NCBI RefSeq assembly: GCF_000420705.1
Contig: NZ_ATVL01000013.1
Coordinates: forward strand, 1 to 64,000
Source of the DNA: Hymenobacter norwichensis DSM 15439
GTDB taxonomy: Bacteria; Bacteroidota; Bacteroidia; Cytophagales; Hymenobacteraceae
Length of the DNA stretch: 64,000 bases
Reading direction: 5' to 3'
A program made the position numbers and the translations under genes. The stretch's first letter is position 1; every line of letters starts with the position of its first letter. The notes beneath the pieces were generated by a model. It was not told the origin of the DNA and did not search any database. It was given only the letters and a program-made list of their open reading frames with translations. Positions 9,037 to 17,751 of this stretch are shown here, piece by piece.

Positions 9037-9228
9037 TTAACACGATCAGGAGCAATTATTGACCTTACAGGGGAACACATACCGGTGCACGTATTCGATA
9101 CAAAAGACCGCGTGTTACGTACGGCCATTTCTGCTCACGTAGGCTTGAGGGATTTGGCCCCTGGGCTGTATTTACTCCGGGCGACGGTTGCGACTAGCAC
9201 TCACACTCTGCGTTTGCTGGTAGAGTAG
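9037..9228 (+). pseudogene. Remnant: T9SS C-terminal sorting domain
   Basis: Translation in this frame gives VHVFDTKDRVLRTAI... LAPGLYLLRATV... HTLRLLVE then TAG. This is the usual end of a type IX secretion cargo (LxPGxYLLR, then K/R-x-LLVE). The frame is closed upstream by TAA at 9034, so the passenger protein is gone. It shows that secreted genes have been lost between the Dabb gene and the ABC exporter. Confidence 0.6.
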
Positions 9229-9303
9229 ATATGCTTAATGCCACTGCTTTACAAGGTTCCTTCTTAGTATGCGGCACATTCCTTTTCCGGGCAGAAAAGC
9301 GTT

Positions 9304-10428
9304 CTAGTTGGTGTACTTATAGTGGTAAAACAGCCCCCCAGCCGCAACTAGATTAACGATGATCAGCCACTGGGTAAAACCAAAGAGCAACACAAAGAGA
9401 AAAACCAAAAAGCAGCCAAAGACGACCCGCAGATAAGTGGGCAGCCGCAGGCCTGGCCTAGCGAGTAGAGCTCGAAAAAAGAGTGTGACGCTAAGTAACA
9501 GCGCGGCACCCAGCAGGCCGTGCTGAAAGGGGCCTATCATCAACAGCCCAAGTAGTTCGGGCAGTAACAGCATACTGTACAGTGCCACCTGCTGGCCAGC
9601 TATCTGCCAACAGGAGTGTGGAAAGTTACGCGTGAACTGCAGATAGAACTTTTCGAACTCGCGGGCCTGAAAGAGCAAAACCGCATGCGTCAGCGCACTG
9701 CACAAGCCCAAGAACTCAAACAGCCGTGGGTCCAGCCGAGAAGCAGGAAATACGCTCCACAGCAGCGCGATACTGCTCAATGACAGGGCTTTAGTCACGG
9801 TGTACGGTAGGCGTTTCTTGTCGAGCAGTTCATAAAGAAACAAGCTGAACAATGGTTTGGGCCACCGGCGTAGCCACGCCAGCCGATCTGCTTGGAATGG
9901 CTCGGCTGCTGTGGTGTTATTAAGCAGCCGCGTGTAGTACACCCCACTGCCAATTAGTAAGGCAAGCATGTACACTGGAAGCAGAAAGGGAATCAGCCAA
10001 TAGCCAAACGCTACTCCAACGAACATAGCGTACAAGCTGATCATGACCAGGGGCAGGCAGACCACAAGCTGCACTAGGGTCCAGGACTGCACCTGCCGTG
10101 ACCAAGGCAAGGCGTTGCTGCTGTAGTAGAGAAACTGCACATCTGCGCCCTGCAAGTGGCGGGCCACGTACTGCCAACTCTTCCAGCTGTAGAGCAAAAA
10201 CAGACCGCCTAAGAGGCCCACGCCCAGCGGCTCACTTACCGACGAGACCACCAGCTTCAGGGCCGTTACCAGGATCTGCTCCGGCGTCAGATGTGTTTGG
10301 TTGAGCACCGGCGTGTACAGGACGTTAAGGAAAAGCACTACAAACAGAGCCAACAAGAAGCCCAAGTGCTGCCGGTAAAAACCGGTGGCAATGATCTTGA
10401 CGAGGGCGCGGGTAAGTGGGCGTTTCAC
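9304..10428 (-). CDS. ABC exporter membrane subunit
   Basis: The protein is 374 residues from a GTG at 10428, which overlaps the ATPase stop as GTGA; an upstream GTG at 10461 is the alternative. It has many hydrophobic segments (for example LGFLLALFVVLFLNVLY, LLGGLFLLYSW, LVVCLPLVMISLYAMFV and a C-terminal cluster), consistent with an ABC-2 type permease of the exporter class. It is translationally coupled to the ATPase gene upstream. The substrate is unknown. Confidence 0.75.
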   Translation of the reverse strand: MKRPLTRALVKIIATGFYRQHLGFLLALFVVLFLNVLYTPVLNQTHLTPEQILVTALKLVVSSVSEPLGVGLLGGLFLLYSWKSWQYVARHLQGADVQFLYYSSNALPWSRQVQSWTLVQLVVCLPLVMISLYAMFVGVAFGYWLIPFLLPVYMLALLIGSGVYYTRLLNNTTAAEPFQADRLAWLRRWPKPLFSLFLYELLDKKRLPYTVTKALSLSSIALLWSVFPASRLDPRLFEFLGLCSALTHAVLLFQAREFEKFYLQFTRNFPHSCWQIAGQQVALYSMLLLPELLGLLMIGPFQHGLLGAALLLSVTLFFRALLARPGLRLPTYLRVVFGCFLVFLFVLLFGFTQWLIIVNLVAAGGLFYHYKYTN

Positions 10429-11060
10429 GCGCAATGTTGAACGGTCTGCTGCGCTACGCACAGCTGCTGAACGGGCGGTAAGAAGCCGCCTGTAAAGACC
10501 TGATGGGAAGAAAGTAAAAATAGCGTACCGTGCTGCTGAAAGTGGTGGCTAATCCAGGAATAGAGAACCGGCAAGGATTCAGTATCGAGGGTCGTTAAAG
10601 GTTCATCCAGCAGAATGCAGGTGGGTTGACCCAAAAAGGCTAACACCAGGGAGAGCTTTTTGAGCATGCCACTGGAATAAGACCGCACAGGCTCATGCAC
10701 GTACGAGCCCATCTGCATACTCTCCACATACAAAGCTTCCTGCTGCCGGGACGCGCCCTTGGCCACCTTGAATAGGTTGATGAGTTCGGTGCCGGTTAGA
10801 AAGGCAGGAAATACAGGTTCAGCTTCGGCGAAGTTGACTAGCCGCCGGTAGACAACAGGGTGCTGCTTGAGGTTCACGTTGGGCTGGAGCGTAATATTGC
10901 CCTCGAAGGAAATCATGCCTGCCAGCGCTTTAAGCAAGGTGCTCTTGCCGGCCCCGTTACGGCCGCGCAGCCAATAAACCCCGGCGGGAATAGTGAGGGC
11001 TTCCACTTGCAGCACCACTTGCTGCTGATAGGTTTTGCGAAAATTACTCAGGTGCAGCAT
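10425..11060 (-). CDS. ABC transporter ATP-binding protein
   Basis: The protein is 211 residues from the ATG at 11060; an upstream in-frame start at 11114 lacks homologous character. It shows Walker A GRNGAGKST (33-41), the signature YSSGMLKKLSL, Walker B CILLDEPL, and a switch His in SSHQ. It energises the membrane subunit encoded immediately downstream with a GTGA overlap, forming a two-gene exporter operon. Confidence 0.9.
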   Translation of the reverse strand: MLHLSNFRKTYQQQVVLQVEALTIPAGVYWLRGRNGAGKSTLLKALAGMISFEGNITLQPNVNLKQHPVVYRRLVNFAEAEPVFPAFLTGTELINLFKVAKGASRQQEALYVESMQMGSYVHEPVRSYSSGMLKKLSLVLAFLGQPTCILLDEPLTTLDTESLPVLYSWISHHFQQHGTLFLLSSHQVFTGGFLPPVQQLCVAQQTVQHCA

Positions 11061-11318
11061 GAAAGAAATAGCACAATAAACCAGCGGGGAGTATACAGAG
11101 ACCTGAAACGGCAAGGGCAGAAAATAATTGCAATCGGGGAGCGAGTCTGCCGGCCATTGATGGGGCTTTCACTCGTACCTGAACAACCAGCCAGATGGCA
11201 ACTACCGCATTTCTGTATAACCCTTTCTAAGCACCTTGTGGTAACGACTGGAGAAGGCTGCTAGATGGGGAACCGTACCAGCCGCTGGCAATAGCTTGTT
11301 CTACCGCCTTTAATTTGC

Positions 11319-11708
11319 TTGTTTGTTTTGATGTTGCCTGTAATACGCCCCCTACTTCTTACTGGTTTGCTGGCCCTGCTGCCGTTGCTCTTTGGCCTCG
11401 CCGTTAATACTGCAGCCCCACACCCACCTACTGCGGCCCGTGCCCCCGCGCACTGCACTCGCTATTGCCACGACCACGCCTGTTCCCATGCCACGCCGGC
11501 CAACAGCCCGGCCTACTTTCAGCTGCGTCCGCTCTATGGATATACAGTCCGGGCGCTGGCAGCTGGTGGTGGTGGAACAACCTATGTACTAGCTAATCTG
11601 CTGGTGTTTCTCGTGGCCATCCCGCTGCTGCTACTGCGCCTGACTTACGCCGTTTTGCGCGATGCGCGCACCATTCGCCGCCTGCAAGATACCCTACCCC
11701 ATGCCTGA
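11319..11708 (+). CDS. Small membrane protein with Cys/His-rich loop
   Basis: The 129-residue protein has an N-terminal hydrophobic segment (LLLTGLLALLPLLFGLAV), an extracytoplasmic loop containing CTRYCHDHACSH, and a second membrane segment (LVFLVAIPLLLLRLTYAVL). The Cys/His loop might bind metal, but that is inference. Its stop overlaps the next gene (ATG at 11701), so the two are coupled. I do not recognise the function. Confidence 0.6.
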   Translation: MFVLMLPVIRPLLLTGLLALLPLLFGLAVNTAAPHPPTAARAPAHCTRYCHDHACSHATPANSPAYFQLRPLYGYTVRALAAGGGGTTYVLANLLVFLVAIPLLLLRLTYAVLRDARTIRRLQDTLPHA

Positions 11709-11940
11709 CTTGTTTCTCTCCCTGCTCTACCGCCTGGGCCAACTGGCGTACTGGTACTGCGTGGATTTCATGGTAAACCTGGCTGACCTCACCGGCACGA
11801 GTTACCCGGAAGCCAATACGTGGGTGCTGTTACTATGTATCCCTGGGTTGCTGAGCCTATTACTGCTCGTACGCCTCTGGCAGCGCCACCACCTGCGCTA
11901 CTTGCGGCGTCGGGTAGCCGCTAAAATGACTACAGAGTAG
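11701..11940 (+). CDS. Small membrane protein, coupled to upstream gene
   Basis: This 79-residue protein starts at ATG 11701 inside the upstream gene. It has one or two hydrophobic stretches (LYRLGQLAYWYCVDFMVNLADL and WVLLLCIPGLLSLLLLV) and a basic C-terminus (RHHLRYLRRRVAAK), placing the tail in the cytoplasm. The 8-bp overlap suggests the products act together, possibly as a membrane complex. Function unknown. Confidence 0.6.
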   Translation: MPDLFLSLLYRLGQLAYWYCVDFMVNLADLTGTSYPEANTWVLLLCIPGLLSLLLLVRLWQRHHLRYLRRRVAAKMTTE

Positions 11941-12193
11941 CTCCACTCCTTGCCAGCCTACCCCCAGCAGCGAGTGCCTAACAGCTCCTTTATTGATGCA
12001 AGCAATATAAGGCAGCCTTATTTGTTAAGTAAGACCAAAGGTCAGTGACGAGGCAGTGTTAAACACTTATTGTCCGGATTAAGCAGGCATAACAAAGCAC
12101 CTTACTAATCAAAATAGAGTATCCTATTTATCAAGTGCAAACTGTACTCACAACTATTTGATAAACAGAATAATATATGTAAAGCCTTGTCCA

Positions 12194-12868
12194 CTACTCC
12201 TCGTTCTGCATCTGCTGCCGCAGCAGCAAGCGACGGACTGCACTGGCATCGAAGTGCTTGCCCCGGCGAGTAAGGTACTCCCCTTTGTGCAGCTCTTCAG
12301 CAATCTGTTGCAACGTTAAGCCTTGCTGCCGTAGCAGCACAGCCAGTCGCATTGCTTGTCGGTTCTCCTTGTTATCGCGCGCGTTTTGTTGGCGTATGGC
12401 CTGGCCATGGCGAATAGCATCCTTTGTCAAATTGGCTGGTACGCCCAGGCGCACACCCCGCGCTTTCAAGGCTGCCAGCGCTTCGCGGGTACGCTTACTG
12501 ATGAGTTCCCGTTCGTGCTGGGCCAGCACAGCAAAAATACCGACGGTGAGCGTGTTGGCGTCGGGCATGTCACAGCACACAAAGTCCACACCTGAGTCGC
12601 GCAAGGCGAAGATGAAGCCTGCGTTTCGGGAGAGACGATCCAGCTTAGCAATAAGTAGCGTGGCCCCTGCCTGTCGAGCGTGAGTGATAGCCGCCAGCAA
12701 TTGGGGCCGTAAGTTTTTTTTACCGCTTTCCACTTCAGTGTAATGAGCCAGCACCTGCGCTGGTGGACGCACGTACTGGGCAACAGCATACTGCTGGGCT
12801 TCCAGGCCCAGACCGGACATACCCTGTTTAGTGGTGCTCACCCTGTAATAGGATACATATGTCTTCAC
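12194..12868 (-). CDS. Serine recombinase (resolvase/invertase family)
   Basis: The 224-residue protein has the resolvase catalytic domain: YYRVSTTKQG with nucleophile Ser11, EVESGKK, LLIAKLDRLSRN, and AQHERELISKRTREAL. A C-terminal helix-turn-helix (LTLQQIAEEL, DASAVRRLL) follows. It is closely similar to the protein at 16709-17377; both share NAGF and RDSGVDFVCCDMPDANTLTV. A perfect 18-bp-arm palindrome lies just upstream. It points away from the replication genes, and a role in dimer or cointegrate resolution is inferred. Confidence 0.88.
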   Translation of the reverse strand: MKTYVSYYRVSTTKQGMSGLGLEAQQYAVAQYVRPPAQVLAHYTEVESGKKNLRPQLLAAITHARQAGATLLIAKLDRLSRNAGFIFALRDSGVDFVCCDMPDANTLTVGIFAVLAQHERELISKRTREALAALKARGVRLGVPANLTKDAIRHGQAIRQQNARDNKENRQAMRLAVLLRQQGLTLQQIAEELHKGEYLTRRGKHFDASAVRRLLLRQQMQNEE

Positions 12869-12887
12869 GCCAGCAAGCTACGTCCGA

Positions 12888-12925
12888 TTTGGCATTTTAC
12901 AAACGGGCGTTTGTAAAATGCCAAA
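12888..12925. promoter_or_regulatory. 38-bp palindrome upstream of serine recombinase
   Basis: TTTGGCATTTTACAAACG (12888-12905) and its exact inverse (12908-12925) flank a 2-bp GG spacer. An inverted repeat around a 2-bp core fits a serine recombinase crossover site or an autoregulatory operator. A related ACG-NN-CGT centre occurs before the recombinase at 49162. Confidence 0.65.
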
Positions 12926-13134
12926 TAAGCCCTTCCATACTTTATCAGTAGTACAAACAGTATCAGGTTGCGCTTTTAAAGCATGTTTTAGCACAATTCT
13001 TCTTAACTCTTTGTACTAAAATGTACTTCTTGTTTTAAAGCGTAGGCTAAGAAAGTCGGGAGCTTACGTTAAAAAATCTTATACCCAAATGAAGCACTAT
13101 AATTTACTTATGGTTACCCTGTGTTGCTGACTCC

Positions 13135-13712
13135 ACCCCTTTTTTGTAGTCATATCATTTCCCTCACTTCTGGAGCTTTTAGATTAGAAACATCAATAGA
13201 AACCCCTTTTTTGTAGTCATATGACTTTGCCAGAAAATAACTATTCAACTTCCCTCGAGCTAGACTAGTACCCGGTTAAGAAGTCCGAATGCATATGACT
13301 ACAAAAAAGGGGTCAGCTATTGATTTAAACACTACCGCATTGCTCACTAAACTGCGCTTCAATAGCTATTAAGACAACTTCACCAATCATATGACTACAA
13401 AAAAGGGGTCGCGCCTAGTGTTGATTTATCACTTACTGGTTAAGAAATCAGATTTACCAAACTCCGCTTTCCTTATTCAACCTTAAAAGGCTGCTCAAGA
13501 AACTAGTTGTTTTCTTTCTTTATAAAGTTTACTTAGTTTACGGAGGTTGTAACTACCTGATATACTGATTTATACAAGGACATATAACTACAAAAAAGGG
13601 GTGATATAACTACAAAAAAGGGGTTAACTGCTACAAAAAAGGGGTGATATAACTACAAAAAAGGGGCGATTGTAACGAGATATAACTACAAAAAAGGGGT
13701 GATATAACTACA
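13135..13712. other. Iteron-type replication origin (oriV candidate)
   Basis: The consensus ATAT(A/G)ACTACAAAAAAGGGGT recurs. Two copies point left (13135-13155, 13202-13222). Plus-strand copies start at 13293, 13389, 13582, 13604, 13647 and 13680, with partial copies at 13628 and 13702. Upstream copies use ATATGAC and the rep-proximal cluster uses ATATAAC at about 22-bp and longer phasing. The surrounding DNA is AT-rich. Rep_3 initiators bind such iterons next to their own gene, which starts at 13762. Confidence 0.85.
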
Positions 13713-13749
13713 TGTTTTAAATTATGTAGCATAATATAAGTAGCTTTCT

Positions 13750-13757
13750 TATCTTGG
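13750..13757 (+). promoter_or_regulatory. Putative -7 element of rep, nearly leaderless
   Basis: TATCTTGG resembles the Bacteroidetes -7 motif TAnnTTTG and lies only 4 nt before the rep ATG, after the last partial iteron. Iteron binding could therefore repress rep directly. Prediction by eye. Confidence 0.35.
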
Positions 13758-13761
13758 CTAT

Positions 13762-14949
13762 ATGAAACAAGACACTCTGGCAAAGGGAGATAGCACGGTC
13801 CACGCTCTGATCGTACAGCACAATGCTCTGATCAATGCCCGCTTCGAACTTAACACCACAGAGTCACGCCTGTTTCTGGCGCTACTTAGTCGCATTGGAC
13901 GGGATGATACACAGTTTCAGGTGTGCCAGATACCTGTTCGGGAATTAATGGGCCATAGTTCAAGTAATTCCACTTACGATCTGGTGCGTAAGACTCTTAA
14001 ACATTTTGCTTCTCGCACATTATTAATTGAGAAGATTGATACTTCTGCACGCCGCAACAGCAAACCCGACTTTTCCATTCTCCCCCTACTGGCCTTTGCC
14101 GAGTACAAACACCGTGAAGGCGTGGTGGAGGCCCGCTTCAACGATTTGCTAATGCCTTACCTGCTGCAATTGCGGGAGAATTTCACCAAGGCGCAACTGA
14201 CCGAGCTACTAAAGCTCAAGAGCAGCAATGCCTATCGTATCTACCTGCTATTGCGAGAGTACGCTGCCTTTGGCAAGCGGGTAATGGCGGTAGCCGACTT
14301 GAAGGGTATTCTGGGCGTGGAGGAAGAGTATGACCGGTTTACCAATTTCAAAGCCCGCATCCTTGACCGAGCCAAGGCCGAGTTAGCTCAGACTGATATG
14401 GCATTCACTTACGAGTTGGAAAAGCAGGGGCGCACAATCACTCATATCTGTTTTCTCTTCAAACCGACCGGCAGCGCGCAGCCAGCCCCACCGGTTCTGG
14501 AAACTGGTTGGGAAGCCACCCTACTGGAAGCAGGCATTGCCGCCAAAAGCATTGCCGGCATTAAAACCCAACTAGAAAGCGGGTACTACGACGAAGGATA
14601 CGTGTACTTTGTCGTGGCATACGTGCGCCGACAAGCAGCCGCCGGCAAAGTGAAAAAGGTCGGCGGCGCTATCTATAAGGCTTTAGTGGAAGGCTACCTG
14701 TTGGAAGACTACCGCCGGCAGGTACGCAAAGAAGAAGAGCCCAAGCGGCGTCCTACCCCTACCATCCCGGTACTCTCGCTGCAGGAGCGGCACACCCTCG
14801 ACGACGTCCACGCTATGTACGAAACCATGCGGCAACGCCACCTAATTGCGGACGCAACGTTTGAAGAGAATTTGGCTCGGGTGTGGCTCTCGGCGGGTTT
14901 CCAGCAGGAAACCGACTCGCAGGGTATCCAGTGGCTGGTGAAATCCTAA
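13762..14949 (+). CDS. Rep_3 superfamily plasmid replication initiator
   Basis: The 395-residue protein has the two winged-helix layout of RepB/Rep_3 initiators. The first spans about residues 18-135 (ALIVQHNALINARFELNTTESRLFLALL begins it). The second spans about 140-235 (FTKAQLTELLKLKSSNAYRIYLLLREYA, then FTNFKARILDRAKAELAQ). A variable C-terminal extension of about 160 residues follows, longer than in small Rep_3 proteins. The iteron field directly upstream and parA downstream support a role as the initiator of this replicon. Confidence 0.9.
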   Translation: MKQDTLAKGDSTVHALIVQHNALINARFELNTTESRLFLALLSRIGRDDTQFQVCQIPVRELMGHSSSNSTYDLVRKTLKHFASRTLLIEKIDTSARRNSKPDFSILPLLAFAEYKHREGVVEARFNDLLMPYLLQLRENFTKAQLTELLKLKSSNAYRIYLLLREYAAFGKRVMAVADLKGILGVEEEYDRFTNFKARILDRAKAELAQTDMAFTYELEKQGRTITHICFLFKPTGSAQPAPPVLETGWEATLLEAGIAAKSIAGIKTQLESGYYDEGYVYFVVAYVRRQAAAGKVKKVGGAIYKALVEGYLLEDYRRQVRKEEEPKRRPTPTIPVLSLQERHTLDDVHAMYETMRQRHLIADATFEENLARVWLSAGFQQETDSQGIQWLVKS

Positions 14950-15082
14950 GGGGCTGCCCTACCCTACCGGTATAGTTGTCTGTAAAATATATAAGGCATT
15001 GAGTTGATTTAACGCATGTAACATAGCAATTTCTACTTGCTACAAAGAAGCTGGTAAGCAATGATATAAGAACAATAAACGC

Positions 15083-15118
15083 ACCTGTATTCACACTCGT
15101 AAATAGGTGCAAATACAG
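15083..15118. repeat. Imperfect hairpin between rep and par genes
   Basis: ACCTGTATT and AATACAGGT are inverted around a loop that contains one AATAGGTGCAAA element resembling the centromere repeats. It lies in the convergent rep/par intergenic DNA and could act as a shared terminator or an outlying partition repeat. Confidence 0.4.
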
Positions 15119-15143
15119 GTAGCTTTATTATCCGTACTGAATA

Positions 15144-15229
15144 GCGACTAAAAGCACCGATAAACACGTGTCATTTTACACCTAAATTTAGGTGTAAAAT
15201 GACACGTGTTTATCGGTGCTTTTAGTTGC
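15144..15229. repeat. 86-bp near-perfect palindrome
   Basis: Arms of 43 bp (15144-15186 and 15187-15229) meet with no spacer and differ at a single pair near the outer end. The centre contains TTTACACCTAAATTTAGGTGTAAA-like inverted copies of the centromere repeat. The right arm covers the stop codon of the small par gene, so it may also terminate transcription from both sides. Confidence 0.85.
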
Positions 15230-15536
15230 CTCTTTGATATTTTTTTTGTTCCCTCTCAATCTTCTCCTGGATGGCTTCCAATAACCAATCCTGAGTAGAG
15301 ATACCTAGTTTGGGACTAGTTGGTTTGCGGGGCCGTTTCGCCCGTAGCTCATCTATTGCAGTCAACGTTGTAGACGGTAGCTTGATGTTGAAATTCTTGA
15401 GTTTAATTTCCGGGGCCTCAGTGGAAATCGAAGAACTGCCCCGATTAATTACGGCCTCGATCTTTTTTTCGTCTGGTGCTGGGGTTGGTGGCAGCACGGC
15501 AGCAGTCTTGCGAACAGGGGGCTTGGAAATAGCCAT
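15222..15536 (-). CDS. Small ParB-like/centromere-binding partner of ParA
   Basis: The protein is 104 residues from the ATG at 15536, one base after the parA stop codon. The N-terminal half is a basic, Pro/Ser-rich tail. The C-terminal half contains NFNIKLPSTTLTAIDELRAKR and GISTQDWLLEAIQEKIEREQ, compatible with a ribbon-helix-helix fold as in small partner proteins of type Ib partition systems. Position and size make it the likely adaptor between ParA and the repeats at 16197-16500. The fold is inferred, not certain. Confidence 0.65.
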   Translation of the reverse strand: MAISKPPVRKTAAVLPPTPAPDEKKIEAVINRGSSSISTEAPEIKLKNFNIKLPSTTLTAIDELRAKRPRKPTSPKLGISTQDWLLEAIQEKIEREQKKYQRGN

Positions 15537-15537
15537 A

Positions 15538-16179
15538 TTAATTGGTGACGTGGCGAAATAAAACATCCAGTTCCGCAACCGCTTTCTCGTCCACAGGCGA
15601 ATACTCAAATACCGATAAGCCTTTGCTTGCGGCAGTAGCAAAGGCCTTGCGGTTAACGATAGGAAAATCCACAAAATTCAGTTCTTCGTTTTCCCGGAGC
15701 ACCTCCATAGCTTCAGCATTGTCCACACCCCGGGTGTCCGCTTTGTTCAGGAAAGAAAAGGTCTGCAAGGGAGTGGCTCGCACGTCCTGCACTTCGGAGA
15801 GCAAAGCCAACACTTTGGAGAGAGTCCAGATTTCATACGAGCGAGGCGCAAACGGCAGCAAATACCGATCAGAAACAAACAGGGCTGCTCGTTGGCTGGA
15901 AGTATCCCGGCCCCCGGTATCAATAATAATGTGCGTGTATTTAGGTTTGAGAAGTTCCACTTGGCGGCGCACGAGCGCTCCGGTCAGCTGTACTAACGTG
16001 TAGCCCAACTCCCCGCTGCGCGTTTCACCCCGCCACGCTGTGAAGTCGGAAGAACTCTCCTGTTCATCGGCATCTACTAACAGCACATCATGCCCCTGGC
16101 GGGAAAGCCAAACGGCCAGATTAGTGGAGATAGTAGACTTACCAGTACCACCTTTAATGCCTCCTACGGTGATTGTCAT
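15538..16179 (-). CDS. parA: ParA family partition ATPase
   Basis: The 213-residue protein has the deviant Walker A KGGTGKST (9-16), VDADEQESS, and Walker B HIIIDTGG. It is the short (type Ib) ParA form without an N-terminal helix-turn-helix, so autoregulation should rest with the partner protein encoded directly downstream. Upstream lies a field of AGGTGTAAA repeats that would serve as centromere and operator. It moves plasmid copies to daughter cells. Confidence 0.92.
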   Translation of the reverse strand: MTITVGGIKGGTGKSTISTNLAVWLSRQGHDVLLVDADEQESSSDFTAWRGETRSGELGYTLVQLTGALVRRQVELLKPKYTHIIIDTGGRDTSSQRAALFVSDRYLLPFAPRSYEIWTLSKVLALLSEVQDVRATPLQTFSFLNKADTRGVDNAEAMEVLRENEELNFVDFPIVNRKAFATAASKGLSVFEYSPVDEKAVAELDVLFRHVTN

Positions 16180-16196
16180 GATGTTGTACGTTTACT

Positions 16197-16500
16197 TTAG
16201 GTGTAAAAAAAGGTGTTGAAGTAGGTTGAGCTAACTATCCAATTAAGGTGTAAACAAAGGTGTGAAAATTAACCTTGATACTAACCTGGTTTTGCAAGTT
16301 GAATTAGGTGCTAAATTTAGTACACTACTTTAATATTGAGTAATATATTAAAGGTGTTGTTTTAGGTTAAGTATTAGGTTTATTAAGAGGTGCTATTTAA
16401 GGTGCAAATAAAACATAATTGAGGCAATAATTGCTTTCAATATGAGTGATATTTAAGGTGTAATATATAACCTGTTTATTCACCCAAAAACAGGTGTAAA
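16197..16500. repeat. Centromere-like (parS/parC) repeat field
   Basis: About eleven degenerate copies of (T/A)AAGGTGTAAA lie within roughly 300 bp, near 16197, 16210, 16243, 16256, 16304, 16350, 16386, 16398, 16454 and 16490, all in one orientation. It is AT-rich, non-coding and immediately upstream of parA. The same word occurs inverted in the 86-bp palindrome at the other end of the operon. Confidence 0.75.
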
Positions 16501-16708
16501 AATCTTAAGCAAAGGGCCTAACAGATAGCAAAGTTGTAAGCGCTGCTCGATATATCTCGGTTCAAGAGGGTAGACTATTATACCACAAGCACAAGAGTAA
16601 GCAAGAATTGATCGTAAGCTTGCTTATTAGAGCCTGTTACGTATTAGCAGCGTACGTTCCTTAAACGTTACGGCTCGTATCTTGCAGCTTCCATTCCCGC
16701 TTGGCTGC

Positions 16709-17377
16709 ATGTCCCCTGTTCGCTATGTTCCCTACTACCGCGTCTCCACCGTACGACAAGGCCAGTCCGGTCTAGGCCTAGAGGCGCAGCGGGCAGCGGT
16801 GCACGCCTTCGCGCCCCAGCCGGGGCAGTTGCTGGCGGAGTTCGTGGAAGTGGAGAGCGGCAAGAAGAACCAACGCCCGCAGTTGCTGGCCGCCATCGCG
16901 GTTGCGCGCCAGCACCACGCCACGCTCCTGATTGCCAAACTCGACCGGCTTAGTCGCAATGCCGGCTTCATTTTAGCACTGCGCGATAGTGGGGTGGACT
17001 TCGTGTGTTGCGACATGCCCGACGCGAACACCCTTACCGTGGGGATCTTCGCCCTCATCGCCCAGCACGAACGGGAGACAATTAGTAAGCGCACCAAGGA
17101 CGCCTTAGCGGCCAAGAAGGCAAGGGGAGAGGTAATGGGCACCCACGCCAAGCTGACCCCAGTAATTATTGCAAAGAGCCTACAGGTACGCAAGCACAAC
17201 GCGGCTATCCATCCCCAGAATCGACAGGCCAGCCGGTTAGCTATTTCCCTACACAAGCAGGGGCTCTCCTTGCAGCAGATTGCCACCGAACTCAACGAGG
17301 TTGGCTTCCGCACCCGCCGTGGCCAGACCTTCTGGAAAATGTCGATCCAGCGGTTGCTCAAACGGGCGCAGGTATAA
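16709..17377 (+). CDS. Serine recombinase (resolvase/invertase family)
   Basis: The protein is 222 residues from ATG 16709; an in-frame TTG at 16682 is an alternative start. The catalytic core shows YYRVSTVRQGQSGLGL, EVESGKKNQRPQLLAAI, LLIAKLDRLSRN, and AQHERETISKRTKDAL, with a C-terminal helix-turn-helix (LSLQQIATELNEVG). It is a close paralogue of the minus-strand protein at 12194 and is transcribed away from parA, so the two bracket the replication and partition module. No clear palindrome was found upstream. Confidence 0.88.
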   Translation: MSPVRYVPYYRVSTVRQGQSGLGLEAQRAAVHAFAPQPGQLLAEFVEVESGKKNQRPQLLAAIAVARQHHATLLIAKLDRLSRNAGFILALRDSGVDFVCCDMPDANTLTVGIFALIAQHERETISKRTKDALAAKKARGEVMGTHAKLTPVIIAKSLQVRKHNAAIHPQNRQASRLAISLHKQGLSLQQIATELNEVGFRTRRGQTFWKMSIQRLLKRAQV

Positions 17378-17489
17378 GTAGATAGCTTAGCCGACACGAC
17401 TAGAAAGTGTGCATCTGCTTGACGCAACTCGAATGTTTCCATTCTCTTCCAAGTGATCTACTACTGCTGCTTTTACAGCAGAAAGAAGC

Positions 17490-17751
17490 TTACTGCTCAA
17501 AAGCCCCCACATTCAACCTGTTACTGGCAAGGTAATCATGTGAATAGCAATAAAATGCAATGAATATTGGATAAACGGCGGATCCATAGCACTTTAGCCA
17601 CGCCAGCAGCGTCATATGGTCCACACCGAATTGCTGGCGGACAGCCTGTTGAGGCAAACCTGATTCGACCAGACGGACAGCCTTTTGACGAACAGAAATG
17701 GCATCATGGTCATTTTTGCTCCTGCGCAGAGCTTGCTCGGCTATAATTATA
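17490..17751 (-). pseudogene. Transposase N-terminal (helix-turn-helix) fragment
   Basis: An open minus-strand frame without an ATG reads KNDHDAISVRQKAVRLVESG then LPQQAVRQQFGVDHMTLLAWLKCYG. This is the N-terminal helix-turn-helix pattern of IS3-type OrfA/transposase proteins. Homology-like sequence stops after about 50 residues and drifts into unrelated text before a TAA at 17490. An in-frame TGA closes it upstream. It is debris of an insertion sequence at the edge of the plasmid core. Confidence 0.55.

Noticed and set aside
15144..15229. Palindromes as CRISPR repeats
   Set aside because: No regular array of spaced identical repeats exists here or elsewhere in the window; iterons and centromere repeats are contiguous or irregular and linked to rep or par genes.
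16600..16708. A palindromic site before the second recombinase like those at 12888 and 49085
   Set aside because: Only weak, imperfect inverted words (GAGCC...GGCTC) are present; not convincing.
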